Source: Sorangium cellulosum
GTDB taxonomy: Bacteria; Myxococcota_A; Polyangia; Polyangiales; Polyangiaceae
Direction of reading: 5' to 3'
NCBI RefSeq assembly: GCF_002950945.1
Contig: NZ_CP012673.1
Coordinates: forward strand, 10,430,501-10,494,500
DNA: 64,000 bases
The notes under the pieces were generated by a model, which saw only the letters and a program-made list of their open reading frames with translations, searched no databases and was not told the DNA's origin. Below are positions 25,470 through 38,683 of the stretch, in pieces; position 1 is the first letter of the stretch; each line of letters opens with the position of its first letter. The translations under genes were made by a program, and so were the position numbers.

Positions 25470-27320
25470 TTACTCCTCGATCACCGTGACGCCCCGCGGA
25501 GGATTCCACGAAAACAGGATGGAGTAGTGCTTCCCGCTCTGCCCGACCGCGCTGAGCACGGGCGGCGGCGGCGCGGACGTCCCCGGGTTCGACAGATAGA
25601 CAATCACGTAGGGATGAGCGGCCGGCGCGAGCGCCGGAGACGCGAACAGATCCTCGGCCAGCGCGGGCGCCGGCCCCTGCGCGATGTCGAGCACCACCGG
25701 GTCGAGCGCGAGCGCGAGCCGCCCGGGGTCGAGCGCCGTCAGATCATCGCCGAGCGAGTACGCCGGCCCCGCGAGCGCCGCCGCCATCGCGGAGGCGCGC
25801 GCCTCGTCCTCGGTGTACGGCGCGCGCACCTGCGTCTGGTCCGCGTCGGGCCAGACGAGCGGCGCCAGGAACGCGCGCGCGGCGGTGTTCCGCGCCGCGT
25901 ACGTCACGAGCGGCCAGCTCAGCGGAAGCCCCTGAAACACCGTATCCTGTCCGATCCGGAGCGAGTCGGCGAGCCCGATCACCGGCAGGATGGGCGCGCC
26001 GCAAGCGTTGATGATCGCGCCGGGTCCGGCCGCCTCGCGCAGCATCGAGAGGCCGCTCCGCAGCGCCTCGTTGCCGGTCGCGCCGGGTTTGTCGCGCGCG
26101 CCGGGGAGGGCGCCCGCGTAGAGGAAGTCGAGCTTGAAGAACCGGTAACCCGCCGTCGCGAGCTCCTTCACGACGGCCGTCACGTGCTCCATCGACGCCG
26201 GGTTGGTCCCGTCGAGCACATGAAAAGAGCGCATCGTCCCCGGCTGGACGTGGATCAAGGGTTTGCCGTCCTCGCCGCGCACGAGCAGCGACGGGTCGAT
26301 CGTCCGGGCCGTCTCGGACTCGAGCTCGACCAGAAAAGGCGCCATCCAGATGCCGGCGACGAGGCCCTTCGACGTGATCGCCTCGCCGAGCGCCGCCATT
26401 CCGCCAGGGAACCTCTCGTTCGCCTCCCAGTCGCCCCAGGCGCGCTCCCAGCCGTCGTCGATCTCGATGAGCGGGAGGCCGCGCGGCAAGAGCTCCCTCT
26501 CGGCGAGCTCGAGGTGATCGACGACCAGCGCCTCGTCGATCGCCGTGAAATGCTCGTTCCACGAGAACCATCCGCCCGGCGGCCGCTGCGGCTCGGGCGT
26601 GCCTTCGGGCAGCGCGGCCTTCATCTCCTCGGCGAGGCGCGCGAGCCCCTCGTTCGCGCTCCTCGCGCCGAAGATCACGAGGGGCTCGCTCCTGATGACG
26701 CCCTCCGCGTCGGCCGGCAACGGCTCGCGGAGCGCGCCGTAGACGATGTCGATCTGGACGCCCGCCTCGGTCCTCTTCATGCCGATGCCGGTCGTCGCGC
26801 GCTCGGCCGACAGGGCGCCCATCACCAGGTACCCGCCCTGCGGACCCCGGAGCACGGCCGAGTCATACGAGATCCCGGCGACCTCGTCCTGCAGATAGCC
26901 ACTCTCGGGGGCCTGGAAGATCGGCGCGCCCCCGTCATCGACGGGGATCGCGGCCGGCACGCGCAGGGCGCCGGCGAAGCTCCACGACTGGTATCCCTGC
27001 TGGAGCATGTGCTCGCCGTCCGACACCCCGCGCAGCGCGAACGCCTCGATGGGGCCCCTCGTCGAGCTCACCTCGAGCCGGAGCATGTCCTTCGTATTGA
27101 CGACCTCGACCGTCTCGTCCGGGCCCGCCGGTCGCCACGCTCCGTCGCTCCGCACACGGATCGAGAGCTCGCGTAGGCAGAGCCCGCCGAGGGCGAAGGG
27201 ACCGGGCTCGCACACTTCCTGGAGCTCGGGGCCTCCCCCGTCGCTGCAGCCGAAGGCGGAGAGCGCCACGGCGGCAAGGGCAGGACCGCAGCGGAGCCAT
27301 GGAGATCCAGGCAAGAGCAT
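25470..27320 (-). CDS. Alpha-galactosidase-like glycoside hydrolase (GH36/clan D), lipoprotein
   Basis: A 616-residue exported glycosidase. The signal ends in lipobox LSAFGC. The TIM-barrel shows LIEIDDGWERAWGDWEANE, GIWMAPFLVE and the nucleophile motif RFFKLDFLYAGALPG (Asp in KxD). The probable acid/base Asp is in SLRIGQDTVF. This order is typical of GH36 alpha-galactosidases and relatives. The ATG at 27320 lacks a clear ribosome site, and a start at 27356 is possible. Substrate presumably alpha-linked galactosides, unproven. Confidence 0.85.
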   Translation of the reverse strand: MLLPGSPWLRCGPALAAVALSAFGCSDGGGPELQEVCEPGPFALGGLCLRELSIRVRSDGAWRPAGPDETVEVVNTKDMLRLEVSSTRGPIEAFALRGVSDGEHMLQQGYQSWSFAGALRVPAAIPVDDGGAPIFQAPESGYLQDEVAGISYDSAVLRGPQGGYLVMGALSAERATTGIGMKRTEAGVQIDIVYGALREPLPADAEGVIRSEPLVIFGARSANEGLARLAEEMKAALPEGTPEPQRPPGGWFSWNEHFTAIDEALVVDHLELAERELLPRGLPLIEIDDGWERAWGDWEANERFPGGMAALGEAITSKGLVAGIWMAPFLVELESETARTIDPSLLVRGEDGKPLIHVQPGTMRSFHVLDGTNPASMEHVTAVVKELATAGYRFFKLDFLYAGALPGARDKPGATGNEALRSGLSMLREAAGPGAIINACGAPILPVIGLADSLRIGQDTVFQGLPLSWPLVTYAARNTAARAFLAPLVWPDADQTQVRAPYTEDEARASAMAAALAGPAYSLGDDLTALDPGRLALALDPVVLDIAQGPAPALAEDLFASPALAPAAHPYVIVYLSNPGTSAPPPPVLSAVGQSGKHYSILFSWNPPRGVTVIEE

Positions 27321-27398
27321 GGCAGGGCGTCTATTGCAGCGCCCGCTGCACGACAAGGGTCCAGGCGATACGCCGGGGCGCGCGCTCGCGGCGCCGTA

Positions 27399-28790
27399 TC
27401 AGGTAGACGCGCCGCCTGCCCCCGGCCCTCCGCGCGGCGTGATCACCTTCCCCGGGTTGAGGATCCCTGCCGGGTCGAAGGCTTCCTTGATGCGGTGGTG
27501 CAGCGCGAGCGCCGCCGGGCCGAGCTGCCGCTCGAGGAAGCCGCGCTTCAGCGTGCCGACGCCGTGCTCGCCGGTGATCGTGCCGCCGAGCTCGAGCGCC
27601 TCGGCCATCACCGCCTCGAAGGTCGCGACCGCGCGCGCCTCGGCCGCCGGGTCGCTCCGGTCGAAGACGACCAGGGGATGGAGGTTGCCGTCGCCGGCGT
27701 GCGCCACCGTCGCGACGGTGGTCTCCGCCCGGGCGGCGATCGCGTCGATGCGCCGGAACATCTCCGGCAGCCGCGGCAGCGGCACCGCGACGTCGTCGAC
27801 GAGCACCGTGCCGAGCCGCTCGACCGCCGTGAGCGCGAGGCGGCGCGCCGTGAGCAGCATCTGCCCCTCGCCCTCGTCCTCGGTGATGGCGATCAGCGTC
27901 CCCCCGGCGCCCTCGCAGGCCTCCTGCATCCGGATCAGCTCGGCGGAGCCGGCCGCGTCGCTCTGCGCGATCAGCATCGCGGCGGCGTCGATGTCGAGCT
28001 CGAGCCGCCGGTAGCTCTCGACCGCGCGGACGGCCGTGCGGTCCATGATCTCAAGCAGCGACGCATCGACCGACCGCACGATCTCCGCCACCGCCCGCCC
28101 CGAGGCCTCGAGTGATCCGAACGTCGCGACCAGCGTCGTCGGCGGCCGGGGCCTTCGCCGCAGGCGCAGCGTGATCTCGGTGATCATCGCGAGGGTGCCC
28201 TCGGAGCCGACGAGGAGCCGCGTCAGGTCGTAGCCGGCGACGTCCTTGCGGCTGCGGCCGCCGGTGCGGAGCACCGTCCCGTCGGCGAGGACCACCTCGA
28301 GGCCGAGCACGTAGTCGGCCGTGACGCCGTACTTCACGCAGCACAGGCCGCCCGCGTTGGTGGCGACGTTGCCGCCGATCGTCGAGACGGCGTAGCTCGA
28401 CGGGTCGGGCGGATACCACAGCCCTCGCTCGTGCGCGGCGGCCTTGAGATCGCCGTTGAGCACCCCCGGCTGGACCACGGCGATCATCGACGCCTCGTCG
28501 ATCGCGAGGATCCGGTTCATGCGCTCGAAGCTCACCACCACACATCCCTGGATGGCGGTCGCCCCGCCGGCGACCCCGGTCCCGGCGCCGCGCGGCACCA
28601 GCGCGACATGGCGCCGGGTCGCCCACTCCGCCAGCTCCTGCACCTGCTCGGTCGAGGACGGCCGCGCCAGCGCGAGCGGCCAGCCGCCGGCCGCCCAGAT
28701 GGCCTGATCGTGGCGGTATCCCTCGATCACGTCCCGATCGGTGATGAGCCCGTCGCCCAGCACGAGGGCGAGCTCGTCGAGGAGGTTCAT
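27399..28790 (-). CDS. FAD-linked oxidase, GlcD / D-lactate dehydrogenase type
   Basis: A 463-residue cytoplasmic flavoprotein oxidising a 2-hydroxy acid. The PCMH-type FAD-binding domain shows LVPRGAGTGVAGGATA and STIGGNVATNAGGL. The C-terminal domain shows AHAGDGNLHPLVVF and GTITGEHGVGTLKRGFL, the His residues expected near substrate and flavin. It starts MNLLDELALVLGDG. Its ATG overlaps the stop of a GntR-type remnant (ATGA), indicating an ancestral regulator-enzyme operon. Confidence 0.93.
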   Translation of the reverse strand: MNLLDELALVLGDGLITDRDVIEGYRHDQAIWAAGGWPLALARPSSTEQVQELAEWATRRHVALVPRGAGTGVAGGATAIQGCVVVSFERMNRILAIDEASMIAVVQPGVLNGDLKAAAHERGLWYPPDPSSYAVSTIGGNVATNAGGLCCVKYGVTADYVLGLEVVLADGTVLRTGGRSRKDVAGYDLTRLLVGSEGTLAMITEITLRLRRRPRPPTTLVATFGSLEASGRAVAEIVRSVDASLLEIMDRTAVRAVESYRRLELDIDAAAMLIAQSDAAGSAELIRMQEACEGAGGTLIAITEDEGEGQMLLTARRLALTAVERLGTVLVDDVAVPLPRLPEMFRRIDAIAARAETTVATVAHAGDGNLHPLVVFDRSDPAAEARAVATFEAVMAEALELGGTITGEHGVGTLKRGFLERQLGPAALALHHRIKEAFDPAGILNPGKVITPRGGPGAGGAST

Positions 28791-28930
28791 GTGCCGTAAC
28801 ACTCCGAGAGGTGGGCCCGCAGCAGGGTCGCGGCCGACTTTGCGTTGCCGCGCTCGATCGCGCGGAGGAGCCCGCGGTGCTCCTCTACCCTCGATGATTC
28901 TCCCACGTCAACCGCAGCCGTAGGCCCTCT
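28787..28930 (-). pseudogene. C-terminal stump of a GntR/FadR-type regulator
   Basis: About 48 codons ending in RVEEHRGLLRAIERGNAKSA and ATLLRAHLSECYGT match the last helices of the FCD ligand domain of GntR regulators. The DNA-binding domain and most of FCD are absent; upstream sequence is unrelated. Its stop overlaps the oxidase start, so the deletion kept the coupling but removed the regulator. Confidence 0.55.
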
Positions 28931-29029
28931 CACACCGTGACCGAGCCGTTGTGGTGCCGGTCGAGCCCGCGTCGCCCGCGCAGCGCGAGCGCGCCCGCTC
29001 CGGCGCGCGATCGCGCTAGGATCACCCTC

Positions 29030-30649
29030 ATGCAATATTTCCGCCCTTATCTGTCTTTCACGACGGCCCTGGTCCTGGCGTCGCTCCACGGCGCCGGCTG
29101 CTCCGACACCCCGACCGATCCAGCGGGCGGCACGTCGGGCGGCGGGCCATCCGGCACCGGCACCGGCACCGGCGGGGGATCCGGCACGGAGGGGCAGCAG
29201 TGCGCGCCGTCGGGCGGCGGGCCGCACTGGCTGGAGGAGGGCGAGACCGTGACGTTCCCCGTGTCGTGCGCGACGGGCCTTGAGCTCCCCGGCGACGCAT
29301 TCGAGGTCGGCCCGCTCCCCGACGGCGCCGCCTACGACCCGGCCGCGCGCGAGGTGACGTTCTCGCCCGGGCTCGATCAGGCCGCGGTCTACGAGATCGA
29401 GATCCACGTCGCGCAGCTGTCCGAGGTCGGGCGCGTCAAGATCGGCGTCGCCGACAGCTGGGCCGATCCGGCGAACGTGCCCGTCGCCGATCCGACCCGC
29501 TACCCCGAGGAGTACGGCCTGCCGGTGCTCTTCCTCTCGCCGGCCCCCGAGGCCAAGGAGTACGCCCCGGCCACGGTGGTTTACCGCGGCCACACGTACG
29601 CCGCCGAGGCGGAGCTCCGCGGCGAGAGCTCGCTCTCCTACCCGAAGAAGAGCTACACCCTCAAGTTCCCCAAGAGCGACAAGTTCAACGAGCCCGAGGA
29701 GGCCGGCGGCTTCACCGATCGTCGCAAGGTCGTGCTCATCAGCACGTTCGACGACAACTCCTATATCCGGCAGCGCCTCGCCTACGACCTCTGGAACCGG
29801 CTCGATCCGGAGCACATCCAGATCAAGGCCTACAGCGCGGTGGTGTACCTCGACGGGCAGTACCTGGGGCTCTACACCGTCACGGATCACGTCGACGGCT
29901 ACCTGATGGAGGACCACGGGTTCTCGCAGGACGGCAACCTCTACAAGGCGGTCAGCCACGACGCGAACTTCGCGCTGACGACGTTCGAGGACAGCCGCAA
30001 AGAGAAGGAGACGCTGCACGACGGCTACGAGAAGAAGGAGGGCACGCCGCCCGAGGGCGAGCCGGGGGCGTTCGACGACCTGGAAGAGCTCGTGAGCTTC
30101 GTGGCCTCGACCGACCACGCGACGTTCCGCGCCGGGATCGGGTCGAGGATCGATCAGCGCGACTACGAGGACTGGTGGATCTTCGTCACGTTCATCATGG
30201 CCGACGACTCGGCCGGAAAGAACAGCTACCATTACCGCGATCCGGCGGCCGACGGCGTCTTCCGTTATGCGCCGTGGGACTTCAACGCGAGCTTCGGCCA
30301 GAGCTGGGAGACGCAGCGCATCTGGGCCCCGATGACCGTCGACTACCAGGGGATGAACGGCCTCTTCCGGCGCTTCCTCAACGAGCCCACGATCGCCGAC
30401 CCGCTGCACGCCCGCTACGGGCAGGTCCTGCACGGCGTGTTCGACGACGCCGCGATCCAGGCCATCGTGGACGGCTACGTCGAGCGCATCGACGCGAGCG
30501 CGCGCCGGGACGAGGCGAAGTGGGGCGAGGCGTACCGGAGCTATGAAGGCTGGAGCGGGCGCGAGGACTTCACGACCTACGAGGAGGAGATCGCGTACGT
30601 GAAGGCGTGGATCTCGGAGCGGTGGCAGTACCAGGACGGGATCTACTGA
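29030..30649 (+). CDS. Secreted CotH-type protein kinase lipoprotein
   Basis: A 539-residue exported protein: signal plus lipobox (LHGAGCSD), a Gly/Thr-rich linker, then a roughly 100-residue strand-rich region, then a CotH domain. CotH hallmarks visible are ELRGESSLSYPKKSYTLKF, YIRQRLAYDLW, YLGLYTVTDHVDGYLM and YHYRDPAADGVFRYAPWDFN, where the WDFN Asp corresponds to the metal-binding residue. CotH enzymes phosphorylate extracellular proteins, as in spore coats. AGGATC lies before the ATG at 29030. Confidence 0.88.
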   Translation: MQYFRPYLSFTTALVLASLHGAGCSDTPTDPAGGTSGGGPSGTGTGTGGGSGTEGQQCAPSGGGPHWLEEGETVTFPVSCATGLELPGDAFEVGPLPDGAAYDPAAREVTFSPGLDQAAVYEIEIHVAQLSEVGRVKIGVADSWADPANVPVADPTRYPEEYGLPVLFLSPAPEAKEYAPATVVYRGHTYAAEAELRGESSLSYPKKSYTLKFPKSDKFNEPEEAGGFTDRRKVVLISTFDDNSYIRQRLAYDLWNRLDPEHIQIKAYSAVVYLDGQYLGLYTVTDHVDGYLMEDHGFSQDGNLYKAVSHDANFALTTFEDSRKEKETLHDGYEKKEGTPPEGEPGAFDDLEELVSFVASTDHATFRAGIGSRIDQRDYEDWWIFVTFIMADDSAGKNSYHYRDPAADGVFRYAPWDFNASFGQSWETQRIWAPMTVDYQGMNGLFRRFLNEPTIADPLHARYGQVLHGVFDDAAIQAIVDGYVERIDASARRDEAKWGEAYRSYEGWSGREDFTTYEEEIAYVKAWISERWQYQDGIY

Positions 30650-30715
30650 GCGTCGGCGGTTCATGGTAACGTGCGCCCGCGGCGGGAGCGAGCGAGCTCC
30701 GCCGCGGGAGACGGG

Positions 30716-31726
30716 ATGAGCGAGATCAGGAAGAAGCGGGTGTTCTCGGGCGTGCAGCCGAGCGGCAAGCTGCACATCGGCAACTACGTCGGCGCCATCA
30801 GCCTGTGGCGCGAGCTCCAGGCCACCGCCGACGCGATCTTCTGCGTCGTCGACCTGCACGCCATGACGGTCCCCGAGGCGGTCAAGCCCGCGGAGCTCCG
30901 CGCGAAGAACCGGGAGATCGCCGCGCTCTACATCGCCTGCGGCATCGACCCGTCCCGCACCACGGTGTTCATCCAGTCCGAGGTCACGGCCCACGCCGAG
31001 CTCGGGTGGATCCTCACCTGCGCCACCCCGCTCGGCTGGCTGCACCGGATGACGCAGTTCAAGTCCAAGTCCGAGCGCCAGGAGACGGTGGGCTCGGGGC
31101 TGCTCGTATATCCGGTGCTCCAGGCGGCGGACATCCTCCTCTACGACACGGATCTCGTCCCCGTCGGCGAGGACCAGAAGCAGCATATCGAGCTCTGCCG
31201 CGACATCGGCGATCGCTTCAACCACCTCTTCGGCGAGACGTTCCGGCTCCCGAGCCCGCTCATCCGCGAGAGCGGCGCGCGCATCATGGGCCTCGACGCG
31301 CCCGACCAGAAGATGAGCAAGAGCACGGGCGAGACGGTGCCCGGCCACTCGATCGGCCTGCTCGACCCGCCGGGCGCGGTGAAGAAGGCGATCATGCGCG
31401 CCGTCACCGATCCGGGGCAGGAGTTCCGGGACGAGCACGCGTCGCCCGGCGTCAGGAACCTCGTCACCCTCTACGAGGTGCTGAGCGGCGAGCCCCGGCA
31501 GGCGATCATCGATCGCTACCAGGGCGGCGGTTACGGCTACCTCAAGAAGGACCTCGTCGACGTCGTCGAGGCGACGCTCGCGCCCATCCGCGCCGAGCAC
31601 GCGCGCCTCTCCGCCGACCCCGCGGTCCTCGATCGCCTGCTCGACGAGGGCGCCTCGCGCGCGCGCGACCTCGCCGCGCCCGTCCTCGCGCGCGCGAAGC
31701 GGAACGTCGGCCTCGGCCGCGCCTGA
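30716..31726 (+). CDS. trpS: Tryptophanyl-tRNA synthetase
   Basis: A 336-residue class I aminoacyl-tRNA synthetase charging tRNA-Trp. The HIGH-type motif is PSGKLHIGN (15-23) and the KMSKS loop is KMSKS (199-203, in PDQKMSKSTGETVPG). GEDQKQHIELCRDI is the family's dimer/active-site segment. Length is normal. GGGAGACGGG immediately precedes the ATG. It is followed 29 bp later by a GNAT gene on the same strand. Confidence 0.97.
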   Translation: MSEIRKKRVFSGVQPSGKLHIGNYVGAISLWRELQATADAIFCVVDLHAMTVPEAVKPAELRAKNREIAALYIACGIDPSRTTVFIQSEVTAHAELGWILTCATPLGWLHRMTQFKSKSERQETVGSGLLVYPVLQAADILLYDTDLVPVGEDQKQHIELCRDIGDRFNHLFGETFRLPSPLIRESGARIMGLDAPDQKMSKSTGETVPGHSIGLLDPPGAVKKAIMRAVTDPGQEFRDEHASPGVRNLVTLYEVLSGEPRQAIIDRYQGGGYGYLKKDLVDVVEATLAPIRAEHARLSADPAVLDRLLDEGASRARDLAAPVLARAKRNVGLGRA

Positions 31727-31755
31727 AACGGCGCGGGGCTTTCGTGGAGCACCCC

Positions 31756-32190
31756 ATGGATAACGAAGAACTCCTCATCTCCTCGGACAAGTCGCTCCTC
31801 GACGTCGACCGGATCCACGCGTTCCTGTCGTCCGCCTACTGGAGCAAGGGGATCCCCCGGGAGGTCGTCGAGCGAGCCATCGAGGGCTCGCTGTGCTTCG
31901 GCCTCTACAAGGCGGGCGCGCAGATCGGGTTCGCCCGGGTGATCACCGACCACGCGACCTTCGCCTACCTCGACGACGTGTTCATCGTGGAGGCGGAGCA
32001 AGGGAAGGGGTACGGCAAGGCGCTGGTCTCTCGTGTGATGGAGTCCCTCGCCCCGCTCCATCTCCGGCGGACGCTGCTGGCCACCGCCGACGCGCACGAG
32101 CTCTACCGGCGCTTCGGCTTCACGCCGCTCGAGAAGCCGGAGAGGTTCATGGAGATCAACGTGATGGACATCTACCTGACGCGCGGCTGA
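31756..32190 (+). CDS. GNAT-family N-acetyltransferase
   Basis: A 144-residue acetyltransferase beginning MDNEELLISSDKSLLDVDRI. It contains YWSKGIPREVVERAI, ARVITDHATFAYLDDVFIVE, the acetyl-CoA motif GKGYGKALVSRVME and LYRRFGFTPLE. This set is typical of the small YpeA/PA4866-like GNATs. Probably co-transcribed with trpS. Substrate unknown. Confidence 0.92.
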   Translation: MDNEELLISSDKSLLDVDRIHAFLSSAYWSKGIPREVVERAIEGSLCFGLYKAGAQIGFARVITDHATFAYLDDVFIVEAEQGKGYGKALVSRVMESLAPLHLRRTLLATADAHELYRRFGFTPLEKPERFMEINVMDIYLTRG

Positions 32191-32262
32191 GCGCCTCGAT
32201 GCGCGGGGGTCTGGCACTGTCCTGAGGCACTGCCCTCTCCGCGCAACCTCGAAAGCGAGCAG

Positions 32263-32616
32263 CTACTCGCGAACGCGCACGCGCTCCTCCTCCACGATCC
32301 ACAAGCGGCGTTCGACCGGCTCGCGTTCCAGCAGCGCGATCAACCTCCGGACGACGCCGAGGACGTGCGGCTTGTCCTGACGAGCGAGGCGCATGACAAT
32401 CAAGCCCTGGTAGTCCGACGGCGAGTACCGGCGCACGTTGGCGAAATCGACATCCAGCGTCAGGAGCGCCCTTCCCTCCGTGGCGCACACCCTCGCGATG
32501 TCCGGATCAGCACGGCCGCCGAGCCCCTGCTCCAGCACCGTGGATGCGTCGTGCCCCGCCTGGCGCAGCAGCTCGGCCACCTCCTCCGGGAGGTTCTCGT
32601 CGACCTTCAACCTCAT
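32263..32616 (-). CDS. DUF5615 PIN-like toxin
   Basis: A 117-residue PIN-like protein beginning MRLKVDENLPEEVAELLRQA, then GHDASTVLEQGLGGRADPDI, ALLTLDVDFAN and GLIVMRLARQDKPHV. The acidic residues in KVDENLP and LDVDFAN form a PIN-type metal site, so RNase activity is expected. It starts 2 bp after the stop of the DUF433 gene, as in known pairs. Confidence 0.9.
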   Translation of the reverse strand: MRLKVDENLPEEVAELLRQAGHDASTVLEQGLGGRADPDIARVCATEGRALLTLDVDFANVRRYSPSDYQGLIVMRLARQDKPHVLGVVRRLIALLEREPVERRLWIVEEERVRVRE

Positions 32617-32618
32617 CT

Positions 32619-35201
<2,583 letters not shown>

Positions 35202-35203
35202 CT

Positions 35204-35662
35204 TCACTCCGTGGGAAGGCCGGCGGCCTTGCGGACCGCCGCGCGGATACGCGTGTACGTGCCGCACCGGCAGATGTTGCCGGCGAGCGATTGGTCGATG
35301 TCCTCGTTCGAAGGGCGCGGGTTCTTCCGCAGCAGCGCGGCCGCGCTCATGATCTGTCCCGCCTGGCAGAACCCGCACTGCGGCACACCGAGGTCCACCC
35401 ACGCGCGCTGCAGCGGGTGATCGCCGGACGGGCTGAGCCCCTCGATCGTCGTGACCGAGCCGCCCGCGGCGCGCCGCACCGGCGTCACGCAGGCGCGCAC
35501 GGTCTCGCCGTCGAGGTGGACCACACACGCCCCGCAGAGCGCCTGGCCGCAGCCGTACTTCGTCCCCGTGAGGCCGAGCACGTCGCGCAGCACCCAGAGG
35601 AGCGGCGTCTCCGGATCCACGTCGAGCTTCTGCTCGGCGCCGTTCACCTTCAGGATGATCAT
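35204..35662 (-). CDS. 2Fe-2S subunit, IorA type
   Basis: A 152-residue electron-transfer subunit beginning [20 protein letters not shown]. The plant-type 2Fe-2S site is [16 protein letters not shown], and the helical second site shows [10 protein letters not shown] and [15 protein letters not shown]. It has no Tat signal and would be co-exported with the large subunit. Its ATG overlaps the stop of the cytochrome gene (ATGA). Confidence 0.95.
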   Translation of the reverse strand: MIILKVNGAEQKLDVDPETPLLWVLRDVLGLTGTKYGCGQALCGACVVHLDGETVRACVTPVRRAAGGSVTTIEGLSPSGDHPLQRAWVDLGVPQCGFCQAGQIMSAAALLRKNPRPSNEDIDQSLAGNICRCGTYTRIRAAVRKAAGLPTE

Positions 35663-36303
35663 GGTCGGGCCTCCTCGGGCGGGCACGCGGCGCCCGCTTT
35701 CACCCACGCGTCGATGAGCGCGCCGAACACCGCCTGCGTGCCGGGCGCCTTCGCGCGGCCGTGGCCGGGCGCCCACCCCCACGCGACGAGCTCGTCGTGC
35801 GCGGAGTGCTCGACGATCTGCGCGAGCGTCTTCTTGCCGTTGCGCGCCGGGTCCTTGATCTGCCCGCAGATCGCCGACGGCGATCGGCCGAGCCACGCCA
35901 TCTCGGCGGGCGCGAGGTGCCAGCCCGGCGCCCCGGGCACACGCGCGTAATCGAGGTTGTACGTCTGGTGGCACGACGTGCACTCCATGGCCGCGACGCC
36001 GCGATCCCGCTCGCCGCGCTGGACCGGCGGATCGTGGCGAGCGCCGCTGTCGCCCTGCCGCGGGACGCCGTCGTGCGGGTGGCAGTTCACGCAGCGCGGG
36101 TGGAGCAGCACCTTGCTCGCCTCGAGGAAGAGCTGGGCCGCGCGCGCGTCGTTGTCCCGGATCGAGGCGAACGCCTCCGGGCCGCGGAGCTCGCCGGGAG
36201 CCGCGGGCGGCAGGACCGGCGCCGGCGCCTCCGCGCGAGGGGCGTCGCACGCCGCGGCGAGGAGACCGACGCCCGCGAGGAGCGAAAGGAGGAGTGGCTG
36301 CAT
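35659..36303 (-). CDS. Di-haem cytochrome c lipoprotein of the dehydrogenase
   Basis: A 214-residue exported protein with lipobox LLAAACDAP. Two haem c sites are visible: [16 protein letters not shown] and [13 protein letters not shown] further conserved part is [20 protein letters not shown]. Such proteins accompany isoquinoline 1-oxidoreductase-type complexes as electron acceptors. It is the first gene of the three-gene operon and is anchored to a membrane. Confidence 0.88.
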   Translation of the reverse strand: MQPLLLSLLAGVGLLAAACDAPRAEAPAPVLPPAAPGELRGPEAFASIRDNDARAAQLFLEASKVLLHPRCVNCHPHDGVPRQGDSGARHDPPVQRGERDRGVAAMECTSCHQTYNLDYARVPGAPGWHLAPAEMAWLGRSPSAICGQIKDPARNGKKTLAQIVEHSAHDELVAWGWAPGHGRAKAPGTQAVFGALIDAWVKAGAACPPEEARP

Positions 36304-37126
36304 CGGTCGGCGTAGAGTGCTAGCTCCGCGCGCGCAACACAAGACTTGATCGGGACTTCCGCCCTCGGCGCCCCGCCCTCCGCCATCCACATCCGCATCC
36401 GCCCTCCGCCGCGCGCGCGGATATATATGGAAGCGTGCCCCCGCCTCGCGCGAGCCGCGCGTGGACCCCGGCCGCCCGGTGCGTTGCGCCGTGCGCAGTA
36501 CGCTGCGTGACCGACGCCGGGATGTCACCGAGGGTCGGCGTCCGGCAGTCCAGCCTCTGCCGCCGTCGCCCCGGTCGAGACCGTCGCCGCCGCCGACGTC
36601 ACTGCATGGGACAATTCGCTGTTGTTTCAAGAGCCTACATCCGAGCTCGTGCAGGTCTCCTATCGTGTCGTGCCACCCTCCGCGCCGAGGCCGACGGCGC
36701 CCGGCGGCGCCGGTGAAATACGCGCCGCGCGCCCCGATCGCGCCACGACATCTCGTCGAAACGCGATCCCGTCTCCGGGCGAGCTCGTTGAGGAAATGCG
36801 CTCGGTTGCCCATCTGTTCAGCGCCTGTGGCCAGCAGCCGAAAACTTGCCCTCTCGCACCGTCGCCCCGCCGGCCCCGCAACGGTGACCCCGCGGCCCAA
36901 GCGTGAAGGCCGCGGCGTGAGGCCCGAAGCCGAGCGCTGCGAGCGAGCCCGAGACGATCCGGGACAACCTCCCTGAGCGCACGGCAGAAGGCATCGCGAG
37001 ACGCGCCTTCAGCCACGCACACGCCTGTAGCGAACTGTCACGAGGGCCTCCGGGGAGCGCGGCTTCACGCCACGATGCACCGCGCCGACTCCCGCCTATC
37101 CGCCCGGAACCGCGAAATCCAGGGTC
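36304..37126. other. 823-bp intergenic region
   Basis: No gene is supported; open frames here are Arg/Pro/Ala-rich shadows. It separates the divergent dehydrogenase operon (minus) and kinase operon (plus), so it should hold both promoters. An AT-rich island (GGATATATATGG, 36419-36430) about 120 bp upstream of the cytochrome start is the best -10 candidate. Confidence 0.5.
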
Positions 37127-38668
<1,542 letters not shown>

Positions 38669-38683
38669 TCGAGGAGACCCGCC

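Noticed and set aside
28937-31600. Long minus-strand open frame across the CotH and trpS genes
   Set aside because: Antisense shadow. Only its last roughly 48 codons (28787-28930) match a family and are reported as a GntR remnant.
36461-36976. 171-codon plus-strand frame between the dehydrogenase and kinase operons
   Set aside because: Arg/Pro/Ser-rich, with no ribosome site and no domain; typical non-coding high-GC frame.
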